A stretch of DNA of 64,000 nt from an uncultured Gemmiger sp. (GCA_944388145.1 CALXHQ010000004.1:62001-126000), one strand, 5' to 3'; positions 37,942 to 47,571 are shown, numbered from the stretch's first letter. Numbers and translations: made by a program. The notes: generated by a model not told the origin, from the letters alone.

Positions 37942-39111
37942 TCAGTTCTGGCCGCCCATGGGGATGCCGTGCTTTTCCAGCAGGGCGCGGATCTTGACAA
38001 TGGGATCGATGATGCTGCTGACGCTCTTGTCGTGGTTGATGGCGGCGATGAAGTAGGCGGTGTACTTAGACACGTCCACATCGTAATACCATTCCCGTTC
38101 CAGCAGCTGCGGGGTGCGGTAGGTCAGGTTGGTACCCAACACGGCGGAAATGATGCCATCGGCGTAAGCTTTGTCGAACTTCTCCAGGCCGGAGGTGAAC
38201 AGCGGGAAGGTGGCACAGGTAAAGATCTTGCGGGCGCCGCGCATTTTCAGCTCGTAGGCAATGTCCAGCATGCTCTCGCCGGAAGCAATAATGTCATCGG
38301 CGATAAACACATCCTTGCCCTCCACGCTCTCGCCCAGGTATTCATGGGCAACGATGGGGTTGCGGCCATTGACCACGCGGCTGTAATCGCGGCGCTTGTA
38401 GAACATGCCCAGGTTGCAGCCCAGCACGCTGGAATAGTACATGTTGCGGTTCATGGCGCCCTCGTCAGGGGAGACGATCATGAAATGCTCTTTGGTGAAG
38501 TTGACCTCCGGCACATGGTGCAGCAGGCACTTGAGCACCTGGTAGGTGGGCATAACATTGTCAAAGCTCATCAGCGGCACAGCGTTCTGCACCCGGGGGT
38601 CGTGGGCGTCAAAGGTGATAATGTTCTTGACACCCATGGCGCGCAGCTGCTGCAGGGCATAGGCACAGTCCAAACTTTCACGGGAGACACGGCGATGCTG
38701 GCGGCCGCCGTACAGGCTGGGCATGATGACAGTGATACGGTGCGCCCGGCCGGAGGATGCCTGAATGATACGGATCAAATTCTGGAAGTGGTCATCGGGA
38801 GAGAGATGATTCTCGTAGCCAAACAGCTTGTAGGTAATGCTGTAATTGCCTGGGTCCACAAAGATGAAGAGGTCATCGCCGCGGGTGGACGCTTTGACCA
38901 AACCCTTGGCATCGCCGGACTGAAAGCGGGGGCAGTCGGAGGGGATGATGAAGGTGTCCACATCCTGGCCGACCTCCTTGGCCCAGCGCACCAGATGGCT
39001 GTCCACCAAGCGGGTCAGTTCCTCGGCGCCGGGGCATGCGATCAGGCCCAGGTCGGCAATTGCATCTTCCTTGCTAAAAAAGTCGCGCGGACCCATGTTC
39101 TGTTCTGCCAT
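37942..39111 (-). CDS. prs: Ribose-phosphate pyrophosphokinase, long clostridial form
   Basis: PRPP synthase makes 5-phosphoribosyl diphosphate for nucleotide, His and Trp synthesis. The 389 residues exceed the usual 310-320; the extra length is at the N-terminus and in the central loops. Both phosphoribosyltransferase-like halves are visible: SLYGGRQHRR (about 141), FDAHDPRVQNAV (about 179), the flexible loop YKRRDYSRVVNGR with the catalytic Lys-Arg (about 250), and the PRPP-binding loop IADDIIASGESM (about 282-293; usually DDIIDTAGT). ATG 39111 follows AAGGAG. It is a single-gene unit with its own promoter and terminator. Confidence 0.93.
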   Translation of the reverse strand: MAEQNMGPRDFFSKEDAIADLGLIACPGAEELTRLVDSHLVRWAKEVGQDVDTFIIPSDCPRFQSGDAKGLVKASTRGDDLFIFVDPGNYSITYKLFGYENHLSPDDHFQNLIRIIQASSGRAHRITVIMPSLYGGRQHRRVSRESLDCAYALQQLRAMGVKNIITFDAHDPRVQNAVPLMSFDNVMPTYQVLKCLLHHVPEVNFTKEHFMIVSPDEGAMNRNMYYSSVLGCNLGMFYKRRDYSRVVNGRNPIVAHEYLGESVEGKDVFIADDIIASGESMLDIAYELKMRGARKIFTCATFPLFTSGLEKFDKAYADGIISAVLGTNLTYRTPQLLEREWYYDVDVSKYTAYFIAAINHDKSVSSIIDPIVKIRALLEKHGIPMGGQN

Positions 39112-39250
39112 TTTTGTCTCCTTGTCTTTTATTTTGTCTGGCACCAGCCCGGCAGGCAGCCGCTGCCCCGGCTCAGGTGCATCCTTTCCCTTTTTTGACA
39201 GATACCGATTGCTGGCGGCAGAGCACCCCCCTGCCATGTCATTCAGATAT

Positions 39251-39259
39251 ATTGTAGCA
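39251..39259 (-). promoter_or_regulatory. Promoter of prs (extended -10)
   Basis: TGCTACAAT on the minus strand (TACAAT 39256-39251) is an extended -10 without a convincing -35. The 435-bp gap 39112-39546 holds this element, an untranslated leader of about 130 nt and the terminator of the ribosomal operon; no gene was seen. Confidence 0.5.
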
Positions 39260-39450
39260 CAGCCGCGGCGGAAAATCAGCATTTGTCCGCTGCTTTTTCC
39301 AGATACTTCGACATTTTGTCACCTTGCACATTGTGTTTGAAAAATGGTGCGGCATTTTCTGTTGCCTTTGCCAAATCCGCCTTTTCCGGCCATTGTCAGG
39401 AGGCTTTCCGGGATAAAAACGGGATTTGGCCTACGGCTGCGAAGGCGCAC

Positions 39451-39498
39451 AAAAAGGTGCCGGACGCCCGCCCCCCTGGGGCAGAGCATCCGGCACCT
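39451..39498 (-). terminator. Terminator of the S10-spc-alpha superoperon
   Basis: On the minus strand AGGTGCCGGA (39498-39489) pairs with TCCGGCACCT (39464-39455), then TTTT (39454-39451). It is 50 bp after the rplQ stop and ends the 16-kb ribosomal operon. Confidence 0.88.
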
Positions 39499-39546
39499 GC
39501 GATGCGTATGGGACAGTCCGCCGCTGGGCGGATGTCAGGCGGTCAA

Positions 39547-39888
39547 TCAGACCAGCTCGATGATGGCCATTTCGGCAGCATCGCCGCGGCGCATCCCCGT
39601 CTTGATGATGCGGGTATAACCGCCGCTGCGGTCAGCGTACTTGGGGCCATACTCGTCGATCACCTTTTTGGCCACATCCTCCTTGGTGATGTAGGAGAAG
39701 ATCTGGCGCTTTGCGTGCAGGTCCTCCTTCTTGCCAAGGGTGACCATCTTCTCGGCCATGGAACGAACTTCCTTGGCGCGGGCGACGGTGGTCTCGATCT
39801 TGCCGTTCTCAAACAGGTAGGTCACCATGGCGCGCAGCATTGCCTTGCGGCTGTCGGTGGCGCGGCCAAGCTTTCTAGTACCGGGCAT
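39547..39888 (-). CDS. rplQ: 50S ribosomal protein L17
   Basis: The 113-residue protein begins [19 protein letters not shown], the conserved L17 N-terminus that contacts 23S rRNA, and ends in the normal GGYTRI and [10 protein letters not shown] region. It is the last gene of the superoperon, as in most Firmicutes, and is separated from rpoA by a hairpin-containing 109-bp spacer. Confidence 0.97.
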   Translation of the reverse strand: MPGTRKLGRATDSRKAMLRAMVTYLFENGKIETTVARAKEVRSMAEKMVTLGKKEDLHAKRQIFSYITKEDVAKKVIDEYGPKYADRSGGYTRIIKTGMRRGDAAEMAIIELV

Positions 39889-39954
39889 TCCGTTTCACTC
39901 CTTTGTATTGATAGCCTGCCCCGTGGGGCGGCCTCCGGCGCAAGAGCCGGGATT

Positions 39955-39973
39955 GCACCGGCCGGGCCGGTGC
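39955..39973 (-). other. Hairpin in the rpoA-rplQ spacer
   Basis: GCACCGGCC and GGCCGGTGC form a perfect 9-bp stem with a 1-nt centre, with a smaller CCCC/GGGG stem nearby. There is no T-run, so it is not a classical terminator; it may be a processing or stability element between rpoA and rplQ. Confidence 0.5.
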
Positions 39974-39997
39974 GATGAGCCCTGCGGGCCCTGTGGT

Positions 39998-40957
39998 TTA
40001 CTCGTTGTCGTCGTGGGAAAGGGTAAAGCCCAGGCTTTCCAGCTTTGCCATGACTTCTTCCAGGCTCTTGCGGCCCAGGTTGCGGACCTTCATCATCTCG
40101 TCTTCGCTCTTGCTGACAAGATCGCCGACGGTGTTGATGCCGGCACGCTTGAGGCAGTTGAAGGAACGCACCGAGAGATCCAGCTCTTCGATGGTCATCT
40201 CCAGCGCCTTTTCCTTGCCCTTCTCGTCATTTTCCACCATAATCTCGGTTTCGGCGGCCTCGTCGCAGAGGTTGACGAACAGGTTCAGGTGCTCGGTCAG
40301 CACACGGGCTGCCAAGCTCAGCGCCTCCTGCGCCGAGATGGTGGCGTCGGTCCAGACCTCGATGGTCAGTTTATCATAGTCGGTGATCTGGCCCACACGG
40401 GTGTTTTCCACCGTGTAGTTGGCCTTGAGCACCGGGGTGTAGATGCTGTCGACAGGCAGCGTGGTGACATCGTTTTTCTCGATGATCGCCAGCTTGTTGC
40501 GCTCAGCGGGAACATAGCCGCGGCCCTTGTCGAACGTGAGCTCCATCACGAGTTTGGCGCCCTCCCCCAACGTGGCAATGTGCCAGTCAGGGTTCAGGAT
40601 CTCGAAGTCATCGCCTGCCTTGATGCTGCCGGCAGTGACTTCGCAGGGGCCGGCCGCCTCAACGCGAACGGTGCGGGGGCCGTCGCCGTAGATTTTGGCG
40701 GCGATACCCTTGAGGTTCAGCACAATCTCGGTGACATCTTCCTTGACACCCTCGATGGTCGAGAACTCATGGACGACGCCGTCGATCTTAACGCTGGTAA
40801 CAGCGACACCGGGCAGCGAGGAAAGCAGCACACGGCGCAGGCTGTTGCCCAGCGTGGTGCCGAAACCGCGCTCCAGCGGCTCCACCACGAACTTGCCATA
40901 GCGGCCGTCCGGGGAAAGGTTGACCATCTCGATCTTGGGGCGTTCAATCTCCATCAT
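39998..40957 (-). CDS. rpoA: DNA-directed RNA polymerase alpha subunit
   Basis: The 319-residue protein has the N-terminal dimerisation domain ([29 protein letters not shown] region) and the C-terminal domain beginning about residue 250 with [23 protein letters not shown], which contacts UP elements and activators. Two adjacent ATG codons (40957 and 40954) follow AAGGAGGG. It lies in the usual place between rpsD and rplQ. Confidence 0.97.
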   Translation of the reverse strand: MMEIERPKIEMVNLSPDGRYGKFVVEPLERGFGTTLGNSLRRVLLSSLPGVAVTSVKIDGVVHEFSTIEGVKEDVTEIVLNLKGIAAKIYGDGPRTVRVEAAGPCEVTAGSIKAGDDFEILNPDWHIATLGEGAKLVMELTFDKGRGYVPAERNKLAIIEKNDVTTLPVDSIYTPVLKANYTVENTRVGQITDYDKLTIEVWTDATISAQEALSLAARVLTEHLNLFVNLCDEAAETEIMVENDEKGKEKALEMTIEELDLSVRSFNCLKRAGINTVGDLVSKSEDEMMKVRNLGRKSLEEVMAKLESLGFTLSHDDNE

Positions 40958-41093
40958 AAAAACCCTCCTTGATCACCGGCATGGCGCCGGTTTTGTCAGC
41001 CTGCCTGACAGTGCGGCCAGATGCCGCTGCCGCCGAATGGGGCGGTAATGGTCAGGCAGCCGTATGGGTAAAACTCGGTCAGGTGGCAGAGGA

Positions 41094-41696
41094 TTACTTG
41101 GAGTACAACTCGACGATCAGGTGCTCCTCGATCGGCACATCGATGTCCTCGCGGACAGGCAGCTTGGTGACAGTGCCCTTCAGCTCGCCCTTGGCGCGGT
41201 CCAGCCAGGCGGGCAGCAGCACAACGGGAGCGTCCTCGCCAGTCAGCTTGGAGAACTTGACCGAGGAACGGCTGGACTCGGCCACGGCGATGACATCGCC
41301 AGCCTTGACCAGGTAAGAGGGGATGTTAACCTTCTTGCCGTTGACGGTGAAGTGTGCATGGCTGACCAGCTGCCGGGCCTCGCGGCGGGTAGCGGCAAAG
41401 CCCAGGCGGTAGACAACGTTGTCCAGGCGGCGCTCCACCAGGATCAGCAGGTTGTCGCCGGGACGGCCGGGCATGCGGGTGGCCTTCTCGTAGTAGGTGT
41501 GGAACTGACGCTCCATGATGCCGTAAACGAACTTGACCTTCTGCTTTTCGGCCAGCTGCTGGGCATACTCACTCTTCTTCTTTCTCATCTGGCCGCCGGG
41601 GTTACGGTTGGTGTGCTTCTTCGCATAACCCATAACAGCAGGAGAAATGCCCAGGGCACGGGCGCGCTTGGCGATCGGCTGAGTATTTTTAGCCAT
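41094..41696 (-). CDS. rpsD: 30S ribosomal protein S4 (cysteine-free form)
   Basis: The 200-residue protein has the S4 N-terminal domain and an S4 RNA-binding domain ([26 protein letters not shown], about 95-120). The N-terminal zinc cysteines of the classical form are absent, replaced by an Ala/Arg-rich AKRARALGI segment, so this is the zinc-independent type. S4 starts 30S assembly. It follows rpsK and precedes rpoA with a 136-bp hairpin-rich spacer. Confidence 0.97.
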   Translation of the reverse strand: MAKNTQPIAKRARALGISPAVMGYAKKHTNRNPGGQMRKKKSEYAQQLAEKQKVKFVYGIMERQFHTYYEKATRMPGRPGDNLLILVERRLDNVVYRLGFAATRREARQLVSHAHFTVNGKKVNIPSYLVKAGDVIAVAESSRSSVKFSKLTGEDAPVVLLPAWLDRAKGELKGTVTKLPVREDIDVPIEEHLIVELYSK

Positions 41697-41716
41697 AAGT
41701 CAGTTTCTCCTTTCGG

Positions 41717-42118
41717 TTAAATGCGGCGGCGCTTGGGGGGGCGGCAGCCGTTGTGGGGGATCGGGGTGACGTCGCGGATCATCGTGACCTCCAGGCCAGT
41801 GGCCTGCAGGGCGCGGATGGCGCTTTCACGTCCGGAACCGGGGCCCTTGACATAGACCTCAACGGTCTTCATGCCGTGCTCCATCGCGGCCTTGGCAGCC
41901 ACTTCAGCAGCGCTCTGGGCAGCGAACGGGGTGCTCTTGCGGGAACCACGGAAGTTCAATGCGCCAGTGCTGGCCCAGGAAACGGTGTTGCCCTGGGTGT
42001 CAGTGATGGTGACGATGGTGTTGTTGAACGTGCTCTGAATATGAGCAGCGCCGGCACTGATATTTTTGCGTTCCTTCTTCTTAGTGCGGGTCTTCGCACT
42101 GGATTTCGTAGCAGCCAT
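41717..42118 (-). CDS. rpsK: 30S ribosomal protein S11
   Basis: The 133-residue protein carries the S11 core: [30 protein letters not shown] [29 protein letters not shown] and the C-terminal [18 protein letters not shown]11 lines the platform of the 30S subunit near the mRNA exit. Gene order rpsM-rpsK-rpsD is standard. Confidence 0.97.
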   Translation of the reverse strand: MAATKSSAKTRTKKKERKNISAGAAHIQSTFNNTIVTITDTQGNTVSWASTGALNFRGSRKSTPFAAQSAAEVAAKAAMEHGMKTVEVYVKGPGSGRESAIRALQATGLEVTMIRDVTPIPHNGCRPPKRRRI

Positions 42119-42130
42119 TTCAGTTCCTCC

Positions 42131-42502
42131 TTACTTCTTCTTATTCGCGACAGTGCGCTTGGGACCTTTGCAGGTACGCGCATTGGTCTTGGTGCGCTGG
42201 CCGCGGCAAGGCAGGCCCTTGCGATGGCGGACGCCACGGTAGCACTGGATTTCGGTCAGACGCTTGATGTCCAGTGCAACATTACGGCGAAGATCGCCTT
42301 CGACGATGATGTCGTTTTTGTCGATATAGTCGCGGATCTTGGCTTCGTCCTCAGCCGAGAGATCCTTCACCCGGATATCCGGGTTGATCCCGGTACCGGC
42401 CAGGATCTGGTCGGCCGTGCTGCGACCGATACCATACACATAAGTCAGACCAATTTCGATCCGCTTCTCACGAGGCAGATCAACACCAGCAATACGTGCC
42501 AT
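42131..42502 (-). CDS. rpsM: 30S ribosomal protein S13
   Basis: The 123-residue protein begins [20 protein letters not shown], the S13 signature, and ends in the basic [19 protein letters not shown] tail that reaches the P-site tRNA. ATG 42502 gives this conserved start; the open frame upstream is not conserved. Confidence 0.97.
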   Translation of the reverse strand: MARIAGVDLPREKRIEIGLTYVYGIGRSTADQILAGTGINPDIRVKDLSAEDEAKIRDYIDKNDIIVEGDLRRNVALDIKRLTEIQCYRGVRHRKGLPCRGQRTKTNARTCKGPKRTVANKKK

Positions 42503-42619
42503 AAAGCACCTCCATAAAATCATCCCATGTCGTTTGTGTCGGGGCCTGCGCCGGGAATCTACGCACTTGGCCCCCTAGCGTCCTGGCAGGCGGCGCGGAG
42601 CTGGCCGCCTGGCGGGCAA

Positions 42620-42733
42620 TCAGCCCTGGCGCTGCTTATGCTTGGGGTTGACGCAGATGATCATCACGCGGCCTTTGCGCTTGATGACCTTGCATTTCTC
42701 ACAAATGGGTTTCACGGAAGGTTTGACCTTCAT
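42620..42733 (-). CDS. rpmJ: 50S ribosomal protein L36
   Basis: A 37-codon gene on the minus strand, ATG 42733 to TGA 42622-42620, starting [20 protein letters not shown]. It keeps the zinc ligands Cys11, Cys14, Cys27 and His32 of the zinc-type L36. It sits between infA and rpsM in the standard order; AGGAGG precedes the start. Confidence 0.95.
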   Translation of the reverse strand: MKVKPSVKPICEKCKVIKRKGRVMIICVNPKHKQRQG

Positions 42734-42779
42734 GATGTTAACCTCCTTCTAAAAACCTAACACCACAGCGCTTTTGGTC

Positions 42780-43016
42780 TTACTTCGAGCGCCAGGTGAT
42801 CCGGGCTTTGGTCAGGTCGTAGGGCGACATCTCCATCGTGACCTTGTCGCCGGGCAGGATGCGGATGAAATTGGTCCGCAACTTGCCGGAGATGTGGGCC
42901 AGAACCGTGTGACCGTTGGGCTTGGAATCGTTGCCCAGCAGTTCGACCTTGAACACGGTATTGGGCATGGCTTCGCGCACGATACCTTCTACTTCGATGT
43001 TATCTTCTTTAGACAA
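42780..43016 (-). CDS. infA: Translation initiation factor IF-1, TTG start
   Basis: IF-1 binds the 30S A site during initiation. The 78-residue protein matches IF-1 through [32 protein letters not shown] and [24 protein letters not shown]. The start codon is TTG (43016-43014), placed 8 bp after GAGGAGG; the only ATG further on is inside the conserved OB fold. Compared with the usual 72 residues there is an insertion of about six residues ([11 protein letters not shown] against LENGHT). The non-AUG start in an initiation-factor gene could be regulatory. Confidence 0.95.
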   Translation of the reverse strand: MSKEDNIEVEGIVREAMPNTVFKVELLGNDSKPNGHTVLAHISGKLRTNFIRILPGDKVTMEMSPYDLTKARITWRSK

Positions 43017-43047
43017 GGTGACAGCCTCCTCTTTTGAAGGGTCTCAA

Positions 43048-43299
43048 TCAGAGCGGATGCGCCGCATCGTAAGCGGCGATCGCCCCGCTGAGCAGTTGAT
43101 CGCTTTCCAGAAGCGCGTTCTCTAACACGGTGGCAGTGGGGGCCACGTGCCTCCTCTTCTTGCGTTTCGGCCGCGCAAGGGTCCGCAGCTTGCCGTCTGC
43201 GAGAAGAAGCATCTGGCCCTCCACAGCCAGGACGGCAAGGGTGCGGCCACTGTCGCGCCCTGCCCGGGAACGCACCAAACGGCCTTTTACAAAGTCCAT
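43048..43299 (-). CDS. KOW-domain RNA-binding protein (L14e/L6e-like)
   Basis: The 83-residue protein begins with a KOW-type beta-barrel (GRLVRSRAGRDSGRTLAVLAVEG), followed by a basic RPKRKKRRHV stretch and a helical tail. Similar small proteins lie between map and infA in many clostridia and are thought to bind rRNA, but no function is proven. Its start overlaps the map stop by 13 bp. Confidence 0.85.
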   Translation of the reverse strand: MDFVKGRLVRSRAGRDSGRTLAVLAVEGQMLLLADGKLRTLARPKRKKRRHVAPTATVLENALLESDQLLSGAIAAYDAAHPL

Positions 43300-44060
43300 C
43301 CGGGTTCCTCCCAGCCGTGGGTCAGGATCTCGGGGCCGGAACTGGTGATGGCAATGGTGTGCTCAAAGTGAGCAGCCAGGCCGCCGTCACAGGTTTTTAC
43401 CGTCCACCCGTCTCCCAGCGTCTTTACCGCACAGCCCTTCTGGTTAACCATCGGCTCGATGGCGATGGTCATGCCAGGCACCAGGCGCGGTCCCCGGCCG
43501 GGGTTGCCGAAATTGGGGACCTCGGGGTCCTCGTGCAGCTCCTTGCCGACGCCATGGCCGACAAAGCTGCGCACCACCGAAAAACCGTTTTCCTCCACGT
43601 AGCTCTGCACTGCGTGGCCAATGTCACCGATGCGGTTACCCGCCAGCGCCATTGCAATGCCGCGGTGCAGCGATTCCCGGGTGACGTCCATCAGCCGCTG
43701 GGCCTCCTTGTCCACCTTGCCGCAGGCAAAGGTGCAGGCATTGTCGCCGTTGAAGCCGTTGATCTTGCAGCCGGTATCGATGGATACGATGTCGCCGGGA
43801 CGGATCTTTTGGCTGTGGCTGGGGATGCCGTGGATAACCGTGTCATTGACGCTGATGCAGGCAGTGGCCGGGAAGCCGTACAGGTGCAGGAAGTTGGGCC
43901 GTGCACCGTGCCGCACGATAAAGTCGTAGATAATCTTGTCGATCTCCGCCGTTGAGATGCCGGGTTCGATCGCCTCGCCGCCAGCCTTGAGGGCCGCCGC
44001 GCTGATTTCGCAGGCGCGGCGCATCAGGGCAAGTTCGGCAGCGTTTTTGATTTGGATCAT
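43287..44060 (-). CDS. map: Methionine aminopeptidase, type I
   Basis: Map removes the initiator Met from new proteins. The 257-residue protein has the type I metal ligands: His in NFLHLYGFPA-ICISVND-like HGIPSH (about residue 79), Asp in SIDTGCKINGFNGDNACT (Asp 97 and 108 region), His in FVGHGVGKELHEDPEVPN (about 171) and Glu in TIAIEPM and HFEHTIAIT. ATG 44060 follows GGAGG 7 bp after the adk stop. Confidence 0.97.
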   Translation of the reverse strand: MIQIKNAAELALMRRACEISAAALKAGGEAIEPGISTAEIDKIIYDFIVRHGARPNFLHLYGFPATACISVNDTVIHGIPSHSQKIRPGDIVSIDTGCKINGFNGDNACTFACGKVDKEAQRLMDVTRESLHRGIAMALAGNRIGDIGHAVQSYVEENGFSVVRSFVGHGVGKELHEDPEVPNFGNPGRGPRLVPGMTIAIEPMVNQKGCAVKTLGDGWTVKTCDGGLAAHFEHTIAITSSGPEILTHGWEEPGWTL

Positions 44061-44067
44061 GGAACGC

Positions 44068-44700
44068 TTACGCCTCCAGAGCTTTCAGGATATATGCGTT
44101 GGTAGCCTCGATGGAGCCCTGATCCGGGATATCGATCAGTTTGCCGCGCTCGCGGTAGTAGCCGACGAGGGGCTCGGTCTGCTCGTGGTAGGCCTTCAGG
44201 CGGTCGCGCACGGTTTCCGGCTGATCGTCCTTGCGGATGACCAGCTCACCGCCGCAGCGGTCGCAGATGCCTTCCTTCGCACTGGGCTTATTCTTGATAT
44301 GGTAGCTGGCGCCGCACTTGGCACAGACACGCCGGCCGGACATACGCTCAATGATGAGGTTCTCGTCCGCCTGAATGTCCAGTGCCTTGTCAATCTCAAC
44401 GCCCATCTTTTCCAGTGCCTCGGCCTGAACGATGGTGCGGGGCATGCCGTCCAGGATAAAGCCGTTTGCGCAGTCCGGCTGCGCCAGCCGCTCCTTGACG
44501 ATACCAACGATCACATCGTCCGGCACCAGGGCACCGGCGTCCATATAGCTTTTCGCCTTCAGGCCCATCGGCGTGCCGTCCTTGACGGCGGCGCGCAGAA
44601 TGTTGCCGGTGGAAATGGTGGGGATATGCAGCTCGTCGCACAGGATCTCAGCCTGTGTACCTTTGCCGGCGCCCGGAGCGCCCAACAGGATCAGTTTCAT
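44068..44700 (-). CDS. adk: Adenylate kinase with zinc-binding lid
   Basis: Adk interconverts ATP + AMP and 2 ADP. The 210-residue protein has the P-loop GAPGAGKGT (about residues 7-15), the NMP-binding STGNILRAA, DGMPRT and a lid domain with two Cys pairs (CAKC and CDRC), the zinc-type lid common in Gram-positives. Position between secY and map is standard. Confidence 0.97.
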   Translation of the reverse strand: MKLILLGAPGAGKGTQAEILCDELHIPTISTGNILRAAVKDGTPMGLKAKSYMDAGALVPDDVIVGIVKERLAQPDCANGFILDGMPRTIVQAEALEKMGVEIDKALDIQADENLIIERMSGRRVCAKCGASYHIKNKPSAKEGICDRCGGELVIRKDDQPETVRDRLKAYHEQTEPLVGYYRERGKLIDIPDQGSIEATNAYILKALEA

Positions 44701-44722
44701 GTCGGTTCCCCTTTCCCCTGGT

Positions 44723-46015
44723 TTATTCCAGGAAGCCCTTGTGGTGACGTGCGGTCATATAGCCTTCCAGCGAACGGCCGGTCTCCAGCGCAACGCCGAC
44801 CACGATCAGCAGGCTGGTACCGCCCAGCTGGATCGACACGCCGGTGACGTTGCCCAGGATAATGGGCAGCACAGCGACGATTGCCAAAAACAGTGCGCCA
44901 ACCAGGGTGATCTTGTTCAGCGTCTTGGTGATGAAGTCGCTGGTAGGTTTGCCCGGACGGATGCCGGGGATCATACCATTATTTTTGCGCAACTGATTGG
45001 CAATGTCAACCGGGTTGTACTGGATTGCCACGTAGAAATAGTTGAACGCGATGATCAGCAGCAGGTAAACCACAATGTACACCGGGCTGGTGTAATTGAA
45101 TACCGCGAAGAAGTTCGCCCAGAAGGAGCCGGACTCCAGCGGAATGAAACCGCCGATCAGGCTGGGGATGCCACAAATCGTGGACGCAAAGATGATGGGC
45201 ATAACGCCGGTCATGTTGACCTTGATGGGGATGTAGCTGTTCTGCCCGCCGTACATCTTACGGCCCACCACGCGCTTGGCATACTGGACCGGGATGCGGC
45301 GCTCAGCGTTGGTCAGGATGACCACGAACACCACAGCCACCAGGGCCAGGATGACAATGACGGGCAGGTAGACGTAATACTGCGGGGCGCCGTTGGCGGC
45401 CTCGGCCAGCAGCAGCTGGACGGAGCCGATCACATCGGACCAGCGGGAAACAATACCCGCAAAGATCAAAAGCGAAATACCGTTGCCGATGCCCTTGTCA
45501 TCGATCTGGTTGCCCATCCAGGTAACCAGCTGTGCGCCTGCGGTGAAGCAGAACACAATGACGATTGCCGCAAAGATCTGGCTGCCGCCCTCGGTGTAGG
45601 AGAGCGCGCCCATGCGGCGGATGACAAAGAAGTAACCGATGGACAGCACCAGCGCAATGCCGCAGCCAACGTAGTTGGTGATGCGGGTCAGCTTGCGGCG
45701 GCCCTGCTCCCCCTCCTTGGAGAGGTTCTCCAGGTAAGGGATGGCCACACACAGCAGCTGAACAATGATGCTTGCGTTGATGTAGGGCTGAACGCCCAGC
45801 GCAAAGATGGTGCAGTTGGCAAGGTTGCCGCCGGACATCATGTTCAGGTAGTTCAGCATACTGCCGGCCGAGAACATGCTGTCCAGTGCCTCAGACGAGA
45901 TGTAAGGCACCGGCACCGCGCTGCCCAGACGGAACAGAACGAGGATCAGAAGCGTAAACAGGAGCCGCTTGCGCAGGTCCTGAATCTTCCAGGCATTGCG
46001 AAATGTCTCGAACAC
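44723..46015 (-). CDS. secY: Preprotein translocase subunit SecY
   Basis: SecY is the protein-conducting channel that works with SecA. The 430-residue protein has ten predicted helices, the plug and pore region near residues 40-90, FCFTAGAQLVTWMGNQI, and the C5/C6 cytoplasmic loops with RIPVQYAKR (about 252) and IRPGKPTSDF (about 350). The start is GTG 46015 with AGAGGTG at 7 bp, overlapping the end of rplO by none and separated by 1 bp. Confidence 0.97.
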   Translation of the reverse strand: MFETFRNAWKIQDLRKRLLFTLLILVLFRLGSAVPVPYISSEALDSMFSAGSMLNYLNMMSGGNLANCTIFALGVQPYINASIIVQLLCVAIPYLENLSKEGEQGRRKLTRITNYVGCGIALVLSIGYFFVIRRMGALSYTEGGSQIFAAIVIVFCFTAGAQLVTWMGNQIDDKGIGNGISLLIFAGIVSRWSDVIGSVQLLLAEAANGAPQYYVYLPVIVILALVAVVFVVILTNAERRIPVQYAKRVVGRKMYGGQNSYIPIKVNMTGVMPIIFASTICGIPSLIGGFIPLESGSFWANFFAVFNYTSPVYIVVYLLLIIAFNYFYVAIQYNPVDIANQLRKNNGMIPGIRPGKPTSDFITKTLNKITLVGALFLAIVAVLPIILGNVTGVSIQLGGTSLLIVVGVALETGRSLEGYMTARHHKGFLE

Positions 46016-46016
46016 C

Positions 46017-46454
46017 TCAGATCACCTCTGCCTTCCCGCCTGCCTTCTCAATTTTTTCCTTGGCAGATGCCGTGTAGGCAGCGACCTTGACGTTCACCGC
46101 CTTGGTCAGCTCGCCATTGCCCAGGACCTTGACGCCGTCCAGCGTCTTGGAGATGATGCCCTTTTCCAGCAGGGCAGCTGCGTCGACCGTGGCACCGGCC
46201 TCGAACTTGTCGAGGTCAGAGACCTTGATGGTGACGTACTTGGTGGCGAAGATGTTGTTGAAGCCGCGCTTGGGCAGACGGCGCTGCAGCGGCATCTGGC
46301 CGCCTTCAAAACCGGCCTTCTTGACACCGGAACGGGCTTTCTGACCCTTGTGGCCGTAGCCAGCGGTCTTGCCGTTGCCGGAACCGGCGCCGCGGCCCTT
46401 GCGGGTGGGCGCCTTGTTGGCGCCCTTGGGCGCTTTCAGTTCATGGAGTTTCAT
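46017..46454 (-). CDS. rplO: 50S ribosomal protein L15
   Basis: The 145-residue protein starts MKLHELKAPKGANKAPTRKG with the glycine/lysine-rich RGAGSGNGKTAGYGHKGQKARSG tail that penetrates 23S rRNA, and ends in a globular domain with the KVLGNGELTKAVNVK segment. It is the last ribosomal gene before secY. Confidence 0.97.
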   Translation of the reverse strand: MKLHELKAPKGANKAPTRKGRGAGSGNGKTAGYGHKGQKARSGVKKAGFEGGQMPLQRRLPKRGFNNIFATKYVTIKVSDLDKFEAGATVDAAALLEKGIISKTLDGVKVLGNGELTKAVNVKVAAYTASAKEKIEKAGGKAEVI

Positions 46455-46471
46455 GCTTGCACCTCCTTGCG

Positions 46472-46657
46472 TTAGACCTTGGTCACAACGACCAGGTGAG
46501 AGATCTTGGCGACCTTGCCGGCGGTAGCGGCATTGTCAGGCTGGACAGTCGTGTCGCCGGGGCGCTTCAGGCCCAGGCTGTGGGCGACCGCAGTCTGCTC
46601 CTTACCGCGGCCGTTCAGGCTTTTGGCAAGCAGGATGCTCAGCTTATTTTCTGCCAT
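46472..46657 (-). CDS. rpmD: 50S ribosomal protein L30
   Basis: This 61-residue protein is typical of bacterial L30 in length and fold, with LSILLAKSLNGR at the first strand, TAVAHSLGLKRPGDTTV and a C-terminal ISHLVVVTKV. Gene order S5-L30-L15 is standard. Confidence 0.95.
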   Translation of the reverse strand: MAENKLSILLAKSLNGRGKEQTAVAHSLGLKRPGDTTVQPDNAATAGKVAKISHLVVVTKV

Positions 46658-46670
46658 TTCAGTTCCCTCC

Positions 46671-47177
46671 TCAGCCCAGGATCTCGGCCACGGTCTTGCC
46701 GCGCTTGGCCGCGACGCTCTCGGCGTCGGTCAGGCTGCACAGACCATTGAAGGTCGCGGCAGTGACGTTGATCGGATTGTTGGAGCGCAGGCTCTTGGTA
46801 CGGATGTCCTTGATGCCGGCAGCTTCCAGGACCGCACGGACAGGGCCGCCGGCGATAACGCCGGTACCGGGGGCGGCGGGACGCATCAGAACGCGGCCGG
46901 CGCCGAACACACCAACAATCTCGTGGGGGATGGTGGTGCCCTTCATGGCGATCTTGTGCATATTCTTCTTGGCGGCGCTTTCACCCTTGCGGATGGCCTC
47001 GGGAACTTCGCCGGACTTGCCGACGCCGTAGCCGATGCTGCCCTTGCCGTCGCCGACAACAATCAGGGCAGCGAACTTCATCACGCGGCCGCCCTTGACC
47101 GTTTTGGAAACGCGGTTGATGGAGACGACCTTGGTGATCATGCCGTCATCTTGTTCTCTGTTTCTCTGCATGGCCAT
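46671..47177 (-). CDS. rpsE: 30S ribosomal protein S5
   Basis: The 168-residue protein has the double-stranded RNA-binding domain ([18 protein letters not shown], about 17-35) and the C-terminal domain with [20 protein letters not shown] and [19 protein letters not shown]. The first loop is the site of spectinomycin resistance in other species. A normal family member. Confidence 0.97.
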   Translation of the reverse strand: MAMQRNREQDDGMITKVVSINRVSKTVKGGRVMKFAALIVVGDGKGSIGYGVGKSGEVPEAIRKGESAAKKNMHKIAMKGTTIPHEIVGVFGAGRVLMRPAAPGTGVIAGGPVRAVLEAAGIKDIRTKSLRSNNPINVTAATFNGLCSLTDAESVAAKRGKTVAEILG

Positions 47178-47193
47178 TGTATCTTCTCCCTCC

Positions 47194-47553
47194 TTACAGC
47201 TTCAGGCCGCCTTCACGGGCGCCCTCTGCCAGAGCCTTGACGCGGCCGTGGTAGACAAAGCCGCCGCGGTCGTAAACGACCTCATTGATGCCTGCAGCCA
47301 GGCACTTCTCTGCGATCTTGAGGCCGACCTTGTGGGCAGCCTCCACGTTTCCGCCGTAGCCCTCAAAGTCCTTCTCCAGCGTGGAGGCGCTGACCAGGGT
47401 CTTGCCGGCCACATCGTCAATGACCTGCACGTAGATGTGCTTGGCAGAGCGGAAAACATCCAGGCGCGGACGCTCAGCGGTGCCGCTGATCTTGCCGCGA
47501 ACGCGGCGGTGACGACGAAGACGTGCTTCGTTCTTATCAGCCTTACTGACCAT
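47194..47553 (-). CDS. rplR: 50S ribosomal protein L18
   Basis: The 119-residue protein begins with a basic tail ([20 protein letters not shown]), followed by [16 protein letters not shown] and the C-terminal [28 protein letters not shown], all typical of L18, which binds 5S rRNA. Confidence 0.97.
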   Translation of the reverse strand: MVSKADKNEARLRRHRRVRGKISGTAERPRLDVFRSAKHIYVQVIDDVAGKTLVSASTLEKDFEGYGGNVEAAHKVGLKIAEKCLAAGINEVVYDRGGFVYHGRVKALAEGAREGGLKL

Positions 47554-47571
47554 AATGCTTCTCCTCTCCTA

